Shown here: in pieces, positions 15,604-27,682 of the stretch
How positions within the stretch are numbered: the first letter of the stretch is position 1
How the letters are laid out: every line of letters starts with the position of its first letter
Source: Piscicola geometra
Lineage: Eukaryota > Annelida > Clitellata > Hirudinida > Piscicolidae
Length of the DNA: 64,000 nt
Direction: 5' to 3'
Assembly (NCBI GenBank): GCA_943735955.1
Contig: OX030966.1
Span: forward strand, 6,878,306-6,942,305
Notes under the pieces: generated by a model
Seen by the model: the letters and a program-made list of their open reading frames with translations, nothing else
The model's database searches: none
What the model was told of the DNA's origin: nothing
Made by a program: the position numbers and the translations under genes

Positions 15604-18600
15604 ATGGTGAAATTCGTGATAGCTGGTAAGACGATCAAAGACAATTAAATTGAAGAGCATCTTAGTAACATTAATACAGATTTAACCCTTCTAATTTAAT
15701 TATTTAAAATTGAAAATTTTTGAATAATTAATTACAATAAATAATTGATAATATGTATAAACTCCCCTTGAGCCACTTCTCTCCCATTTGCGACCAGGGC
15801 CAGTGAACTGTCCGTACTTTGCGAAGATTGAAGTGTTGGCTCAGACGGCGAAGAAAGTTCTGCCAGACTTTGACTACCGCGCTATGCTCATCAACCCAGC
15901 CGAATGGAATGTGATGCGATTGTTAATAGCCAATTAATTACATTTCGTTTTAGTAATTATTTAATTAGAGTTTAAAAGAATTAAATTGGAAAAGATTCTA
16001 GAATATTGTGCGTGTATATTTGTTAATATTTTTATAAAAAGCTTATAAACCAAAATATAATTTTTGTAAAGCGAAAAATATCGTAAAAGGACCTTGCAAC
16101 TGACGACAGAACTTCGTGGAAGAAACATGCAAGAGCAACAACTGGAGCAGTCAGGTTAAGTCTCCACTCATCTGGAGGGAGCCGCTGGAATTCGGTGGTC
16201 CCAAACTGTACTTTGGCGGCTTCAACGAGTTCCAGGAGTACGTCAAAGACTACTACGACCTCTCAGTTGACATCACCACGTGTGAAATGGAGGCTTTAGC
16301 AGAGGCGAACACCAAAAACCGAGTTAAAGAAACTGTTGTCGATTACTCTGCTACCACGTTGGTCTTTAATCGACTTTATTGAAATTTAAAACATTTTTGC
16401 TAATGTTGAAATAATTAAAAATTAGTTTTAGAATCGTTAGTATTAAATAGATCACATTTATCATTACAACTGAAAAACTGAGCACAACGGCAAAGTTTTG
16501 TCTCCATAGAAACACAATCGTCTCGGTCATCTTCGCCACTTCTCCCATCTGCTACTTCTTCCTGCCTCAACTCCTAGAGGAAAACGTCTTATCCGACAAC
16601 CACCTGATCGACCTTCGACTCTACGACATGGCAAAGTCACAGGAGATCAACAAGAGGAGCCTCGAAGGCGTTGTTGCTGAGATCGAAAACTGTTCGTTCG
16701 TGAAGTTGAAGTCGGTGAGTGTAGCGGATAACTTGCAGGACTTGCTGGCAGGGGCGCATGCCGTAGTGATCTTCCCCAGCCAGGCCATTATCGATGACCT
16801 GCTGCTCGAGACTGACCTCAGGAAGGTGGGAGAAGCCATCAGCGACCATGCAGGTGCAGTCGCTAGTGACACATTCGATAATAAACATATTTTTTCAATG
16901 ACCGATTAACTCGTTGAGAGGAAAAAAAGCAAATATTTATAATTTCTTTTGGTATTTTACTTTTTGAAGCGTCCATCTTATATCAACTTCCCATCGGCAA
17001 TACGACGAACACTGCTCAAAACGACCACCGCAGGGGAGGAAGTGAAGGTGCTGGTGGTGTGCGAAGGCGTGCACTCGACCGACATGAACCTCATCAACTT
17101 GAGACTCGCTCTCTCACAGAAGCTCTCCTCCGACTGCATCATCGCAGTCACCGGCACCGTCCTCGAGCGGGCGAAACGTCTGCTGGCCGAGAGACTGAAC
17201 ATGCACCCCGCTCAGATCTCCAACCTCCTCCTCTGGGGCTTCAACTCCAGGAATGTCGAAGACTTCATCGTTCGTGTTTTTTTGGGTGTCTCCGAAGAAT
17301 TGACTTTAAAAATAAACCTATTTTTGTTTGAGAATTCGTTTCCGAACAACTCTTCAAAATGTACAATATTCAACCTATATTCATGCAGTTCTTACAATTT
17401 TATATTTTAAAATCACTATTTAAGAACCATGACACCTTTATAATCAATTTTTAAAATAATTGGAATCTTCTAACCTTCTCTCCCTCTCAAACCCTCCCTC
17501 CCTCCCTCCCTCCCTCCCTCCCTCCCTCCCTCCCTCCCTCTCCCTCCCTCCCTCTCCAACCCTCCCTCCAGCTGGACATCAACTTCGCCACGGTGGAGAA
17601 CTGCATCATCTCGTCGATCTACTGTCCCAGCATCAAGAGCCACGTATCCCGTCTAATTCCGAACGACTCGTGGCTCAACAAGAGCCTCCCCAGAATGGCT
17701 GTCGGCCACATGAACGCCAAGTCGAACAATGGTCGAGCGGTGATTTGCTGCTAGATTGGTGTTTCAAACTTTAGTGGATTTTTTTATATATTCAAGTTTT
17801 TAATTTTAAATCGATTGGATTTTTTGGGAAAATCGTTTTAATTTGTTTAAGCGTTTACATTGTTTCAAACAGAAGAGGACCTCCTCAAGAACGCCATGTC
17901 GATGGCAAATCTGGCTACTAAGGTGTTGAAGATGTGGTGGAACGGGTCAGGAGAAAATAAAATGCATTCTGTGTGCATTCCTTCTTCTGGTTAATTTTTA
18001 TTCGTTTATTTACTCACTCCCTTACTCGCTCACTCACTTCCTCACTCACTTCCTCACTCATTTCCTCACTCACTCACTTCCTCACTCACTCACTCACTCA
18101 CTCACTCACTCACTCACTCACTCACTCACTTACTCACTCACTCACTTACTCACTCACTCACTCACTCACTCACTCACTCACTCACTCACTCACTCATTCA
18201 CTCACCCACTCACTCCCTCACTCAGACACATACAACTTGGGTTATGGAGTCTTCTTCATTGTTCCAGTCCTGTTCAACAAGGCAGGAGAATTCTCAGTAG
18301 TGGACCAACTGCCCCTCGATGAGCCTGTCGCCAAGCGGATTGAGCACTTACACCAAGTCAGTCTACTTTTAGTTACTCTTTTATTTCCATTTTTTAAATA
18401 TAAAATATGAAAAAATATTATTTCTTTTTCTTTATTTATTAAAAACGACTGGGTAGTTATTAAATCAATTGGTTAGATAAGTGGTTGAGTATTCTTATTG
18501 TATTCATTAATGACATTCAGCGATACACGGACGATATGGTTGAGGTGTTGTGCAAAAGAGCCGAAGAGGTCGAAAAGTACATACAAGACATCTCAACTGG

Positions 18601-18788
18601 TTAGAACGATTTTCGTTAATGAGAATTTATATGTTTTTTCGAATATTATAACCTATAAATTATCGAAGTTTCACGTCAACCTTCCATTCCTGCCATTGCC
18701 AGAGCCCTTCTCAGATGAACCAGCTGCATATCCACTCCAACTTTCTGCATCATCCACCTTCCCAGACGTCGTTATCTTAAATGATTAA
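15604..18788 (+). CDS. MDH1B: Putative malate dehydrogenase 1B (MDH1B)
   Basis: Ten exons: 15604-15625, 15798-15910, 16110-16357, 16510-16858, 16970-17269, 17572-17731, 17873-17989, 18226-18356, 18521-18599, 18703-18788; 534 aa. The N-terminal segment typical of MDH1B is present (KFVIAGPVNCPYFAK, SPLIWREPLEFGG, LYFGGFNEFQEYVKDYYD). It is followed by an LDH/MDH-like Rossmann region (NTIVSVIFATSPICYFFLPQ, DLQDLLAGAHAVV-type) and the C-terminal fold (ISNLLLWGFNS, GYGVFFIVPVLF). MDH1B is a divergent paralogue of cytosolic MDH, reported mainly in ciliated or germline tissue; catalytic activity is unproven. The donor after 16858 is uncertain: GCAG|GTGCAG five bases earlier looks better but breaks phase. 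The donor after 16357 is weak. The gene ends only 180 bp before VHL. Confidence 0.9.
17499..17568. repeat. (CCCT)n microsatellite at a 3' splice site
   Basis: CCCT units fill the polypyrimidine tract immediately before the CCAG acceptor of the MDH1B exon at 17572. Confidence 0.9.
18012..18223. repeat. (CTCA)n microsatellite at a 3' splice site
   Basis: About 50 CTCA units, some with TTAC or TTCC changes, running straight into CTCAG, the acceptor of the MDH1B exon at 18226. The SLTHSLTH ORF here is an artefact. Confidence 0.95.
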
Positions 18789-18968
18789 AGTTCAATTGTT
18801 TCGAAAAACGTGATTTGTAAAAACTTTTATTTTATATTCTGATATTTATGAACTTCTAATGTGTAGATTCACTTTTGCTCTTTTAAAAAGTAAGTCTTTT
18901 GTAGGAAGTTTTTAAAAACCCAGCAGCAGCTTATTGACGCGTAGAAAAACCTCAACTAGAAAACTAAA
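18789..18968. promoter_or_regulatory. Short MDH1B-VHL intergenic spacer
   Basis: Only 180 bp separate the MDH1B stop codon from the VHL start codon on the same strand. It must contain the MDH1B 3' end and the VHL promoter/5' UTR, unless the VHL transcript starts inside MDH1B. The sequence is AT-rich (TTTTATTTTATATTC) with no clear TATA box. Confidence 0.4.
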
Positions 18969-19746
18969 ATGATAAAATCCGAACGAGCTGAAATAGACGC
19001 GCGCGTTACATTCAATAACATAACTCAACGAAACGCATCTGTGTTTTGGCTGAATTACAAAGGTGAAAGAGTTCTGTACAGAAAGTTGGTACCGGGTGAG
19101 AGCTTCCAAGTTTACACTTATGTGGGCCACCCATGGATCTTCAGGGACTTTGACAGTGGCGATGAGTTGGTGGTCAAGGGTGGGCAGAGTGTGTATTGGC
19201 CAGAAGCCTACAGGGAAGGTATGGCTAGTGTCCAGGTCAGCATCAATTTACCAGGTTTTTTCCCATTTTTATGTTTTTGTAATTTTTTTCACAACAATTA
19301 TAAATATGCAACAGTTTAAAATTTCAGTACTTATAGCTCGTTATATATTTATATTAACACGAGCAACCATCAACATTTTCTAAAAAAGCAATTCACAAAA
19401 TCTCTTCAACCATACAGTCTACCAGCTGACACAGAGGTGCCTGCAAGTACTCCGGGAAGCGCAGTTGGAGGTGGATGCACAACAAGTGCCCTCCATCCTG
19501 CACCACCAACTCACACAGCCTGCAGATGCCACACCTCACACCCTGTATGCCAATTCGTTTGTTGAAATGGCATTTGATCTCATGATAGTTTATGAAAATG
19601 ATGTTGATAATAATAATAATTTTGTTAATAATAATGATTATAATAATATAGGTAATAACAATAATGATATTAATGATGATAATATAGATAACAACCACAA
19701 CATAAACTTGGGTAATATAAATCAAGTTTTTGATATGGATGAATGA
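18969..19746 (+). CDS. VHL: von Hippel-Lindau (pVHL) E3 substrate-recognition subunit
   Basis: Two exons, 18969-19254 and 19418-19746, joined in phase 1; 204 aa. Exon 1 encodes the beta domain: VTFNNITQRNASVFWLNYKG, VLYRKLVPGESF, VYTYVGHPWIFRDFDSGDELVV. The hydroxyproline-pocket positions equivalent to human Tyr98, His115 and Trp117 are kept; Ser111 is Thr. Exon 2 starts the alpha domain with the Elongin C BC-box helix VYQLTQRCLQVLRE, then VPSILHHQL. In animals pVHL, in a CUL2-Elongin B/C ligase, binds prolyl-hydroxylated HIF-alpha for degradation in normoxia. The last 50 or so residues are an Asn/Asp-rich tail (NNNN, DINDDNIDNN) derived from AAT-type repeats. It replaces the more ordered human C-terminal helices, of which only part can be aligned. 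Confidence 0.93.
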
Positions 19747-21580
19747 TACAAACAACAACAACAATAATAATTCAAAACTATAATTATGCCTTAAATGAAA
19801 CTTTGAAAGACCTCACCAACAATGCTAAGCAGTTATTGGTAACTTTGGATACTAATCTCAACAATAACACAATCAATTTCAACAAATATAGATGATTACA
19901 TATATATTTTTCTCCAGTTTTTTTCCATTCGTAAAAAAGCTACATAATTACAGTGTTGAAATATTAATAATTAAGGATACAACTACTCACAAACTTTTCA
20001 CTTCGAGCATTTACCTTTTAGCTGGTATTTAAATGACTGATTAAATAATCATGAATATTCAACAAATTAATGATTTGTTATCCAATTGAGAATTAATTTC
20101 TCAATTCAATTTGAACCTTATTCAAAGTTGCACTGCACAAATTTTCATCAATTTGTTAATTCTTTGATTGAATAAAAATGCAAATAAAAATATAGAAATT
20201 AATTATAATATAAAATTGTTCGTTGAAGGATTCTTGATTCTAGGGAAAATCGTAATTGCTGGTCTATTGTTTGGTTAAATGCTCAAAATGCCTTGAAATG
20301 GGTGGAGAGGGTTGCGATGGCTGGAAGATGTTGGGAGACGGGGGAGGTGGTTTGAGGATTTCGGAGGAAGTGAACAATTTGGAAAAGGATGCAAGAGTGT
20401 CTGGAAGGCTTGGAGGCGTTACTGGCGTGTTTGTGGGAGTCTGGGAGAATGATGATTATGAGAGTTACGAAGGATTGAAGATGGTTCTTGATGTTTTTAA
20501 AATGAGTTAAATTTTAGTTTAAAATATTTTAAAATAAATACAATTGGAAGATATATAAAATTCAAAAGGTAATGGAGAATATAAAGACCTCAAAGTGGCA
20601 AGAGTTGAAGTTTGAATGGGTGGGAGGAATATTGCTCTCATCAAAGAATGTACTCAAAGCAGCCTTCAAATATAATAATATATATTTTATAATTATATTT
20701 TAACAATTAAATTTTGTTTAACAATGTTATTTAGTTGTTAGGAAGTTTAAGATGGAAAATTATGTAATCAAGATTTTAGAAAGCATGCAAATAAGTCATT
20801 TATTTATTTGCATGCGATAAATTGATTTGATTAAGAATATTTATCTTAATTTATGATCAATAAAAAAATAGATGAATGTCCAGGTTGACGAGACCAATGG
20901 TCCCCTTTTTAAGCCATTGCGAAGCATGCTATCAGCAAATAGACAGCAGCCTTTGTTTACAAACATCAAATTAGAACAACGCTACAGTTTCTTACGTCAA
21001 AATTCCACTTAGAAGAAGCAAGAAACTGTGTAGCTTGTTCCATTCGACATCCCGTCACGAATACAAAGTGGTTTATCATCACTTGCTGTTTGAGAGAGTC
21101 CATTTTTCAAATTGTTCTGTTATTTGTTTCAGTGTGCACTGTATGTTAATAAGATGGAAGAGATGGCCAATCGAAAGCGCTTGAGTGTCATTTAAATTAT
21201 TGAATTAAGTTAATCTATTCACAATTTTGTTTTAAAATATTATGCATGTAAAGAAAATTAGGCGATGAATGTTTCAAATTTCATAAAATAAAAAAAAAGT
21301 TACTTCAACTTTTTTGCAAAAAGTTTAAGTTACCTAATATTTTTTTTAAACCATGAATATTCCGTCATGAAAACTATTTTATAAATTTTAAATACATAAC
21401 TATTTATAAAATAAAAAATCAAATAAATTTCCCTTTAAATAATATGAAATCTTTAAATTTATCCTGGTTGTGTGCACGGATCAATCTAAAAATATGCTTT
21501 AAAATATGTTTTCAAACGTTAAATAAAAAAAAGACGATATTTTAAACAACTTAAAAAGCATAGCTTGGACGTTTCATGAG
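19747..21580. other. AT-rich intergenic stretch
   Basis: About 1.8 kb between VHL and iRhom. It starts with an AAT/AAC-rich continuation of the VHL tail repeat. The ORF at 20256-20510 (Gly/Glu-rich, no family match) lacks splice context and is probably chance. An AATAAA occurs near 20168. Nothing else is recognisable. Confidence 0.5.
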
Positions 21581-22086
21581 ATGGAGAGACCACCATCTAG
21601 GGTAGAGAATGATGGAGATGAATCCAGTGTTTTTCTGTCATCACAAGAGTCTGTGGCAGACAAGAAAAATGAAGAAACTCCTAAAATGTATTTGATACTT
21701 TTTGAAAAATATAACCTAAGCTTCAGTTAGTGAAATGTAAAAAGGCACTATTAATTTTCTATTAAATTTAAATTGGAAAAAAATGCAATAAAATGCAGGT
21801 TATCGAATCAAAAGACGCCTGTATTCACAAAGAAGCCCTTACTTTACTCAAAGTACTGACTTGATATAATTTGCTTCCTAATCTTCAACTATCAAAAATT
21901 TAGAAAACATATTTTTATTCAGTCTTTTTTTAAACACTACCACTTTCAGGAGCATGGTTGGTAATTTCATATCATGGCTTGGTCTCAATCAGGAGGAAGA
22001 AGAAGACAAAGGTGATGTCATAATCCTATTAACACACACCCACACATGCACACACATACACACACACACACACACACATGCAATAA

Positions 22087-22135
<49 letters not shown>

Positions 22136-25100
22136 CAGGACAGCAATGGAGAGATCTGGTGCGTAGGAGGCGAATGAAGAACATGATAGTTGGACAGTAC
22201 AAGGAGGTTCCTGATAATGATGACGTCAGTGAGGCGTTCACCCAAACACCCAGAAGCCACTACCACATCACAGACCCCCTGGCCAGGTTAGCAGGAGGGG
22301 GAGGTTTGGGGCTTGACTAGTGGTTGAATGATTGCTTAATGCCATCAACAGTTCACCACCACAAAACCCACAAAAACCACCACATCACTATCATCACCAC
22401 CATCCTCATCACCACCACCCTCATCACCACCACCACCACCATCATCACCACTGCCACCATCATCACCAACACCACCATCATCACCAACACCACCATCACC
22501 AACACCACCATCACCAACACCACCATCACCAACACCACCACCACCACCAGGCCCGGCTTGAATACCCAACTCTCGAGGGTGTCCACCATGAGTCGTAGGG
22601 CTGCCCGCACGACGAACGTGGTCACGATCAGGGGGGGCAGGGAGTCGGTGTGGAGGATGGCCCTGAAGGGTATCAAGACAGCCATGGTGGGTAGTTGTGG
22701 GGTGGGGGGGGGAAGGGCTGGTTGTTAGTGTTGGTGGGTAGTTGTAAGGGAGGAGGGTTTGGTTTTAGTGTTGGTAAGTGGGGGTTGGTGGAGGGGCTCA
22801 CAGCTGGTTGGTGGGGGTTTGTTGGATCTTTTCATTGTAGCTGTTCCTGCATCATCATCCCCGCTATCACCGTATCACCATCATCATCATCCCTATCATA
22901 ATCATCATCACTATCATCATCATCATCACTATCATCGTATAATCATCATCACTGTCATAGACTCCACAGGTGCTCAGGGACAACGTCCATCCACTGCACC
23001 CTCGCAGCATCACCCTGCACCAAATGAAAATGGAGGTGTGTGTATGTGTGTGTATGTATGTGTGTGTGTGTGTATGTGTGTGTGTTTGTGTGTGTATGTA
23101 TGTGTGTGTGTGTGTGTGCTGCAATATTGGAAAAATGGATGGGTGGATGGATGGATTGATGCATGGATGAATGAATTGATAAATGAAGGGATGTGCAACA
23201 ACACCAATTAGCAACAACGTTCGCTTGAACCTCTTGGCAACCATGACGACGACGTTTTCTTTGACGTTCCCACGCCCACTGCCATCTTCCCCACCCTCCT
23301 CCTACCCCCCTCGAGTGTTTACAAACCCTACAATGACGTCACAAACAACATAAATAACAACACTAAAAACAAAATTTCTAATAATAATAATAATAATATA
23401 ACTATCAACAATGTCAACAACGACCACAACAGTCTTCCCACCAACAACAATAACAACGCCGTTCCTTCCAGCAACAGCAACATGCAATCATTATCGCCTG
23501 CAAGTCCTGATAGTAGTGCTGATGAGGTGTTTGAAGGTAGCAGTGGTGGTGGTGGTGTTGGTAGCAGTGGTGGTGGTGGACAGAGAATGTCACTGATTGA
23601 GAGAAGGAGGAATAAGAAGCCAGCTGTGATAGATGCTGTTGTGGTTGGAGGTGGAGATAATGGTAGGGGTGGTGGAGGAGGTGGTGGTCGTGGTGTTGGT
23701 GGAAGAGATGGTAATGATGGTGGCGTCATAGCCGCTACCACAAATGACGCTGGTGAAGTTGAAGATGACGACGTCTTTGAAGCGAGCACTGACCTTCACG
23801 ACACAAACAGAGCCGCCCCTATCGACAAGAATCAAAATAAAAACTTCTCCAAGTTCACTTTTAATCCTCCCACCACCACCACCAACACTGCTCCCATCCA
23901 AGATATAGCAATTCCCGCCAATTTTGACGTCAATGACTCACACCAAAGATCAACCACCACAACTACAAGCAACAACCATGCCCAAACCTCTCTGTATGAC
24001 GCGTACCTGCACCACCAAATGACTTCGACCTTGTTAGTGACCCTGAGATGTTGCAATGTCGTTATCACCACCACCACTATCATCAACATCATCAATCACC
24101 GCCACCATTATCATCATCAGCATCACCATCATCATCATCGTCATCACCACCACCATCATCAGGTATCCAAGGCAACACGGCATCTTCCAGCCGATGTCAA
24201 AGCTTCCACCCTCAGTCCTGGAGGACTTCATTTCGCGACAGAAGAAACCACAGCAAGAGGCAAACAAGAGGCACTACTACCACACGCACACAGACACACA
24301 GGCGTACACAAGCGTACCGACAGACACACGCAGACGCAGGGGCAGACACATAGGCAAGAGCTTCTTGCAGTACCTGGCAGACCTGGAGTACCGCAGGTCG
24401 AGGATCGACAGTGTCGTCAAGAGGCAGTTCAACTCGCTGCCTGACCACCGGTGTGATCGTCATCATCATCATCATCATTCTCACCGTTATATTCTTCATC
24501 ATTTTAACCCTCATCATCATCACCATCTCACCCACCCAGTCCTTACTTCACATTCTGGTGCACATTTGTACAAATGGTGTGCTACTTGATAGCTGTGTGC
24601 GTGCACGACCTTGCTCCCTTCGGTCTCTCCTACTCCAGTATCACTGAAGAGGTGTGTGTGTGTGTGCGTGTGTGTGTATGTGTGCGTGCGTGCGTGTGAC
24701 CTTGACATCACGTACATACAGGTCTTGAAGCCAAACCTCGCCATCGAGGAATCGAGTTACATTGAGGACAACAACGTGTGGATTGGTCTGAGACAGGTGC
24801 TTTGCTGCTTCGACCTTTTCGCGCTCTTATTTTATATTCAAAGTATTTGTACTTTTTAAAATAATTGTACTTTTTAATTTATCTTTTCCGACAAACAAGC
24901 CTAGCATCCCCTTCTTCGCACCATCATCATCATCATCTTCATCATCTTCTCCATGCCACCCCTCCCCCACCCACAGGCAGACCTCATCCACCTGGGGGCG
25001 AGGTATTCAGGCTGCATGAAGGTGGATGAGTTGGTCGAGAGGCAGGTGCAGCGGGTGAGGCTGCATGAAGCCGCTACCGCTTGTTGCATCAGGTGGTTGT

Positions 25101-25806
25101 AGTTGTTGTGGTTGTTGTTGTAGTTGTTGTGGCTGATGTAGTTGTTGTTGTGGTTGTTGTGGCTGATGTAGTTGTTGTTGTGGTTGTTGTGGCTGATGTA
25201 GTTGTTTTTGTGGTTGTTGGGATTAATGTAGTTGCTGTGGTTTTTGTGTTATTGGTTTGGATGGCTTGTTAGTGTTGTTGTTGCCGTTATTTCCATTTCT
25301 ATCTTTTCTTCACAAACCCACACACTCAAATCACTGAAACCCACACACACACCCACCCACCGACCCACACGCTCACACACACACCCACACACACACACCC
25401 ACCCACACTCCCACGCACAGACTTGATGGCTCGGGTTGTTACCAGGCGAGTGAGAAGGACTGTCTCTACCCCTATGGCATGCATTTGTCCAAGGTGGTTA
25501 GAAGGGGGTGTGGTTGGGAACTGTGAGGGAGGAGGTTGTGTGGTCTGTAGGGAGGGGCTGCAAGGGGGTTGTGTGGAGGGGTGTGCTTGAAGGGGGTTGT
25601 GTGGTCTGGAGGGAGGGGTTGTGTGAGAGGGGAAAGTCGTGCCTAGTTGAACGAGAAAATATTATTGTGGCCATGATGATGATGTTGATGATAACGATAG
25701 TTATGGTTGTGATAAAACTAAAGGTAAAAAAGGCAATCAATCATTGCGGCATCATCACCATCATCATCATCATCATCATCATCAACACCATCATCATCAC
25801 CATCAC

Positions 25807-25838
<32 letters not shown>

Positions 25839-27220
25839 GTCGAGTTTGAGTCGTTGGATGACGTGGGCGAACGGCACGGGTCCCTTCAACCGCTCCTCTG
25901 GTGCCGTGTGCCATCAGGACCCCAGGTGCGATGGGGGTGGAGAGGGGTGGTGGGTTGGTGAGGTAGTTGTGGTGGGGAGGGGGAAAGAGAGAGGTGAGTT
26001 GGGGCGAGGGGAGATAGAGAGACATTCAAAAAAGATGTTTTTATATATTATCACTCACCACACCTGCATCATCCACCACACCGCAGGTTCTGCATGAAGC
26101 CAGTACTGCTTCCGGGAAGACAACAGCACGACTGGCCTGACGACATCACCCTTTGGCCTGTATGAGACACACACATACACACACACACACTCACACACAC
26201 ACACACACCCACCCACACACACACAGGCGTGCAAGCAAGCATACAAAGCGACAGACCTTCCATCTGACGATGACTTGGAGCACTTGACATGTGACATCAC
26301 TGGCAGGCCGTGTTGCGTGGGCGTCAGGGGAGGGTGTGTGATCACGACGAGGGAGGACTGTGTCTTCCTGAGGGGGTACTACCACGCTGATGCTGCCCTC
26401 TGCTCCCAGGTGCCCAATAGGGGGGGGAAGCGAGGGGGGAGGGGAGGGGTGTTGGAGGCCTTGGTTGTTGTTTCAGGGGGGGCGTGCGTGTTGCGGTTGG
26501 TTAGTGAATGCTTAAAATCGGAATTAGTGGAGCTGTGACTATGAAGTAATTAATTATTATTTGTTGCATCGCATTGCACTGCAGGTGGACTGCATGCAGG
26601 ACGTGTGTGGAATGGTGCCTTTCTTGCGCGCCAAAGTGCCCGACCAGATCTACCGTCTGGTCAGCTCCCTCTTCATCCACGCAGGGTGCGTCATTTAACG
26701 GGCGATTTAATTTTTAGTATTTTCCACGAGTATTATGTAGTACTTTCACTGCCATCATTAACATCATCATCATAACACTTTCATATCCATCACTATCATT
26801 AACATCACCATCAATAATATCATAAACATCACCAATGAAATCTTTCACACCCACAACACAACACCCCACAAAACCACTACAACACCACACTACACACCAC
26901 CACAACCACAACTACCATCATAGCGTGGTTCATCTGATGGTGACGGTGGTCTTCCAGCTGACGGTGATGAGGGACCTGGAGAAGCTGGCTGGCTGGCTGC
27001 GCATCTGCATCATCTACGTCCTCAGCGGCGTCGGTGGCAGCCTCTTCGCCGCCATCCTCCTACCGCATCTCATCGAGGTCGTCGTCGTCATCAACCTTGT
27101 CGTCGTAGTCGTCATCGTCGACATCGTCATCATTACCATCTCATAAAGTTTTTTGAAAACGAAATTGAAAAATTTAGCATGTTATTAAAATTTGATGCAC
27201 ACCACCACTATCATCTTCCT

Positions 27221-27254
<34 letters not shown>

Positions 27255-27682
27255 CACAGGCAGGTCCATCGGGCTCTCAGTTCGGCCTGTTATCGTGCTT
27301 GTTCGTGGAGGTGATTCAGAACTGGTACATCCTCAAGCAGCCTCGTCTGGCCCTCCTCCGCCTCTGCCTCCTCCTCCTCGTCCTCCTCCTCCTCGGCCTT
27401 CTGCCCATGGTCGACAACCTCGCCCACATCGGTGGCTTTCTGATCGGCTTCATGCTTTCTTTCGTCTTCCTTCCCTACATCAGCTTCACCTTGAGAGAAC
27501 GTAGACGCAAGTTGGCGGTGGTGGTCGTGTGTGGCGTGCTGTCGAGCCTCCTGATGCTGTCGCTTGTGGTGATGTTCTACCTGCCTCCCTTCATCCACTG
27601 CTCCTTCTGCCACTACCTCAACTGCATCCCCATCACTCCCACCCTCTGCAGCAACATTGCCATCACTGGCTCCACCCTTTGA
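21581..27682 (+). CDS. RHBDF: Inactive rhomboid protein (iRhom, RHBDF1/2-like)
   Basis: Seventeen exons: 21581-21687, 21950-22011, 22139-22286, 22551-22686, 22970-23035, 23212-24032, 24163-24450, 24540-24651, 24722-24796, 24977-25092, 25421-25493, 25840-25925, 26087-26159, 26227-26409, 26585-26685, 26924-27077, 27260-27682; 1007 aa, against about 855 for human iRhom1. The long cytosolic N-terminus carries DPLAR and [13 protein letters not shown]. It is followed by [19 protein letters not shown]1 ([19 protein letters not shown]) and the cysteine-rich iRhom homology domain ([38 protein letters not shown]). The rhomboid core has [33 protein letters not shown] and DNLAHIGGF. iRhoms are ER/Golgi pseudoproteases that escort ADAM17 and EGFR ligands. 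The Pro in the GPSG motif marks the inactive class. Exon 6 is inflated by Asn and Gly runs. Exon 1 is inferred from phase and acidic N-terminal sequence. Confidence 0.93.
22027..22134. repeat. (CA)n microsatellite at a 3' splice site
   Basis: Interrupted CA units end in CATCAG, the acceptor of the iRhom exon at 22139. Confidence 0.9.
22380..22550. repeat. (CACCAT/CACCAA)n repeat at a 3' splice site
   Basis: CACCATCATCACCAA-type units fill the whole intron up to the CCACCAG acceptor of the iRhom exon at 22551. The poly-His and poly-Thr ORFs are artefacts. Confidence 0.9.
23036..23119. repeat. (GT)n microsatellite starting at a 5' splice site
   Basis: TG units with TATG interruptions begin at the first base of the iRhom intron (GAG|GTGTGTGTATG). 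Confidence 0.9.
25093..25240. repeat. (GTTGTTGTG)n repeat starting at a 5' splice site
   Basis: GTGGTTGTAGTTGTTGTGGT-type units, with a 36-bp higher period containing GGCTGATGTA, begin at the donor after the iRhom exon 24977-25092. The same intron ends in CA/CCCA repeats before 25421. Confidence 0.9.
25748..25838. repeat. (CAT)n microsatellite at a 3' splice site
   Basis: CAT/CAC units run into CATCAG, the acceptor of the iRhom exon at 25840. Confidence 0.9.

Noticed and set aside
20256..20510. 84-aa Gly-rich ORF between VHL and iRhom
   Set aside because: No family similarity, no splice context, and low-complexity GGAGG composition.
22867..23244. Several ORFs of HTHT/CVCV/IHPSIHP type
   Set aside because: Translations of CA/GT and GGAT repeats in iRhom introns.
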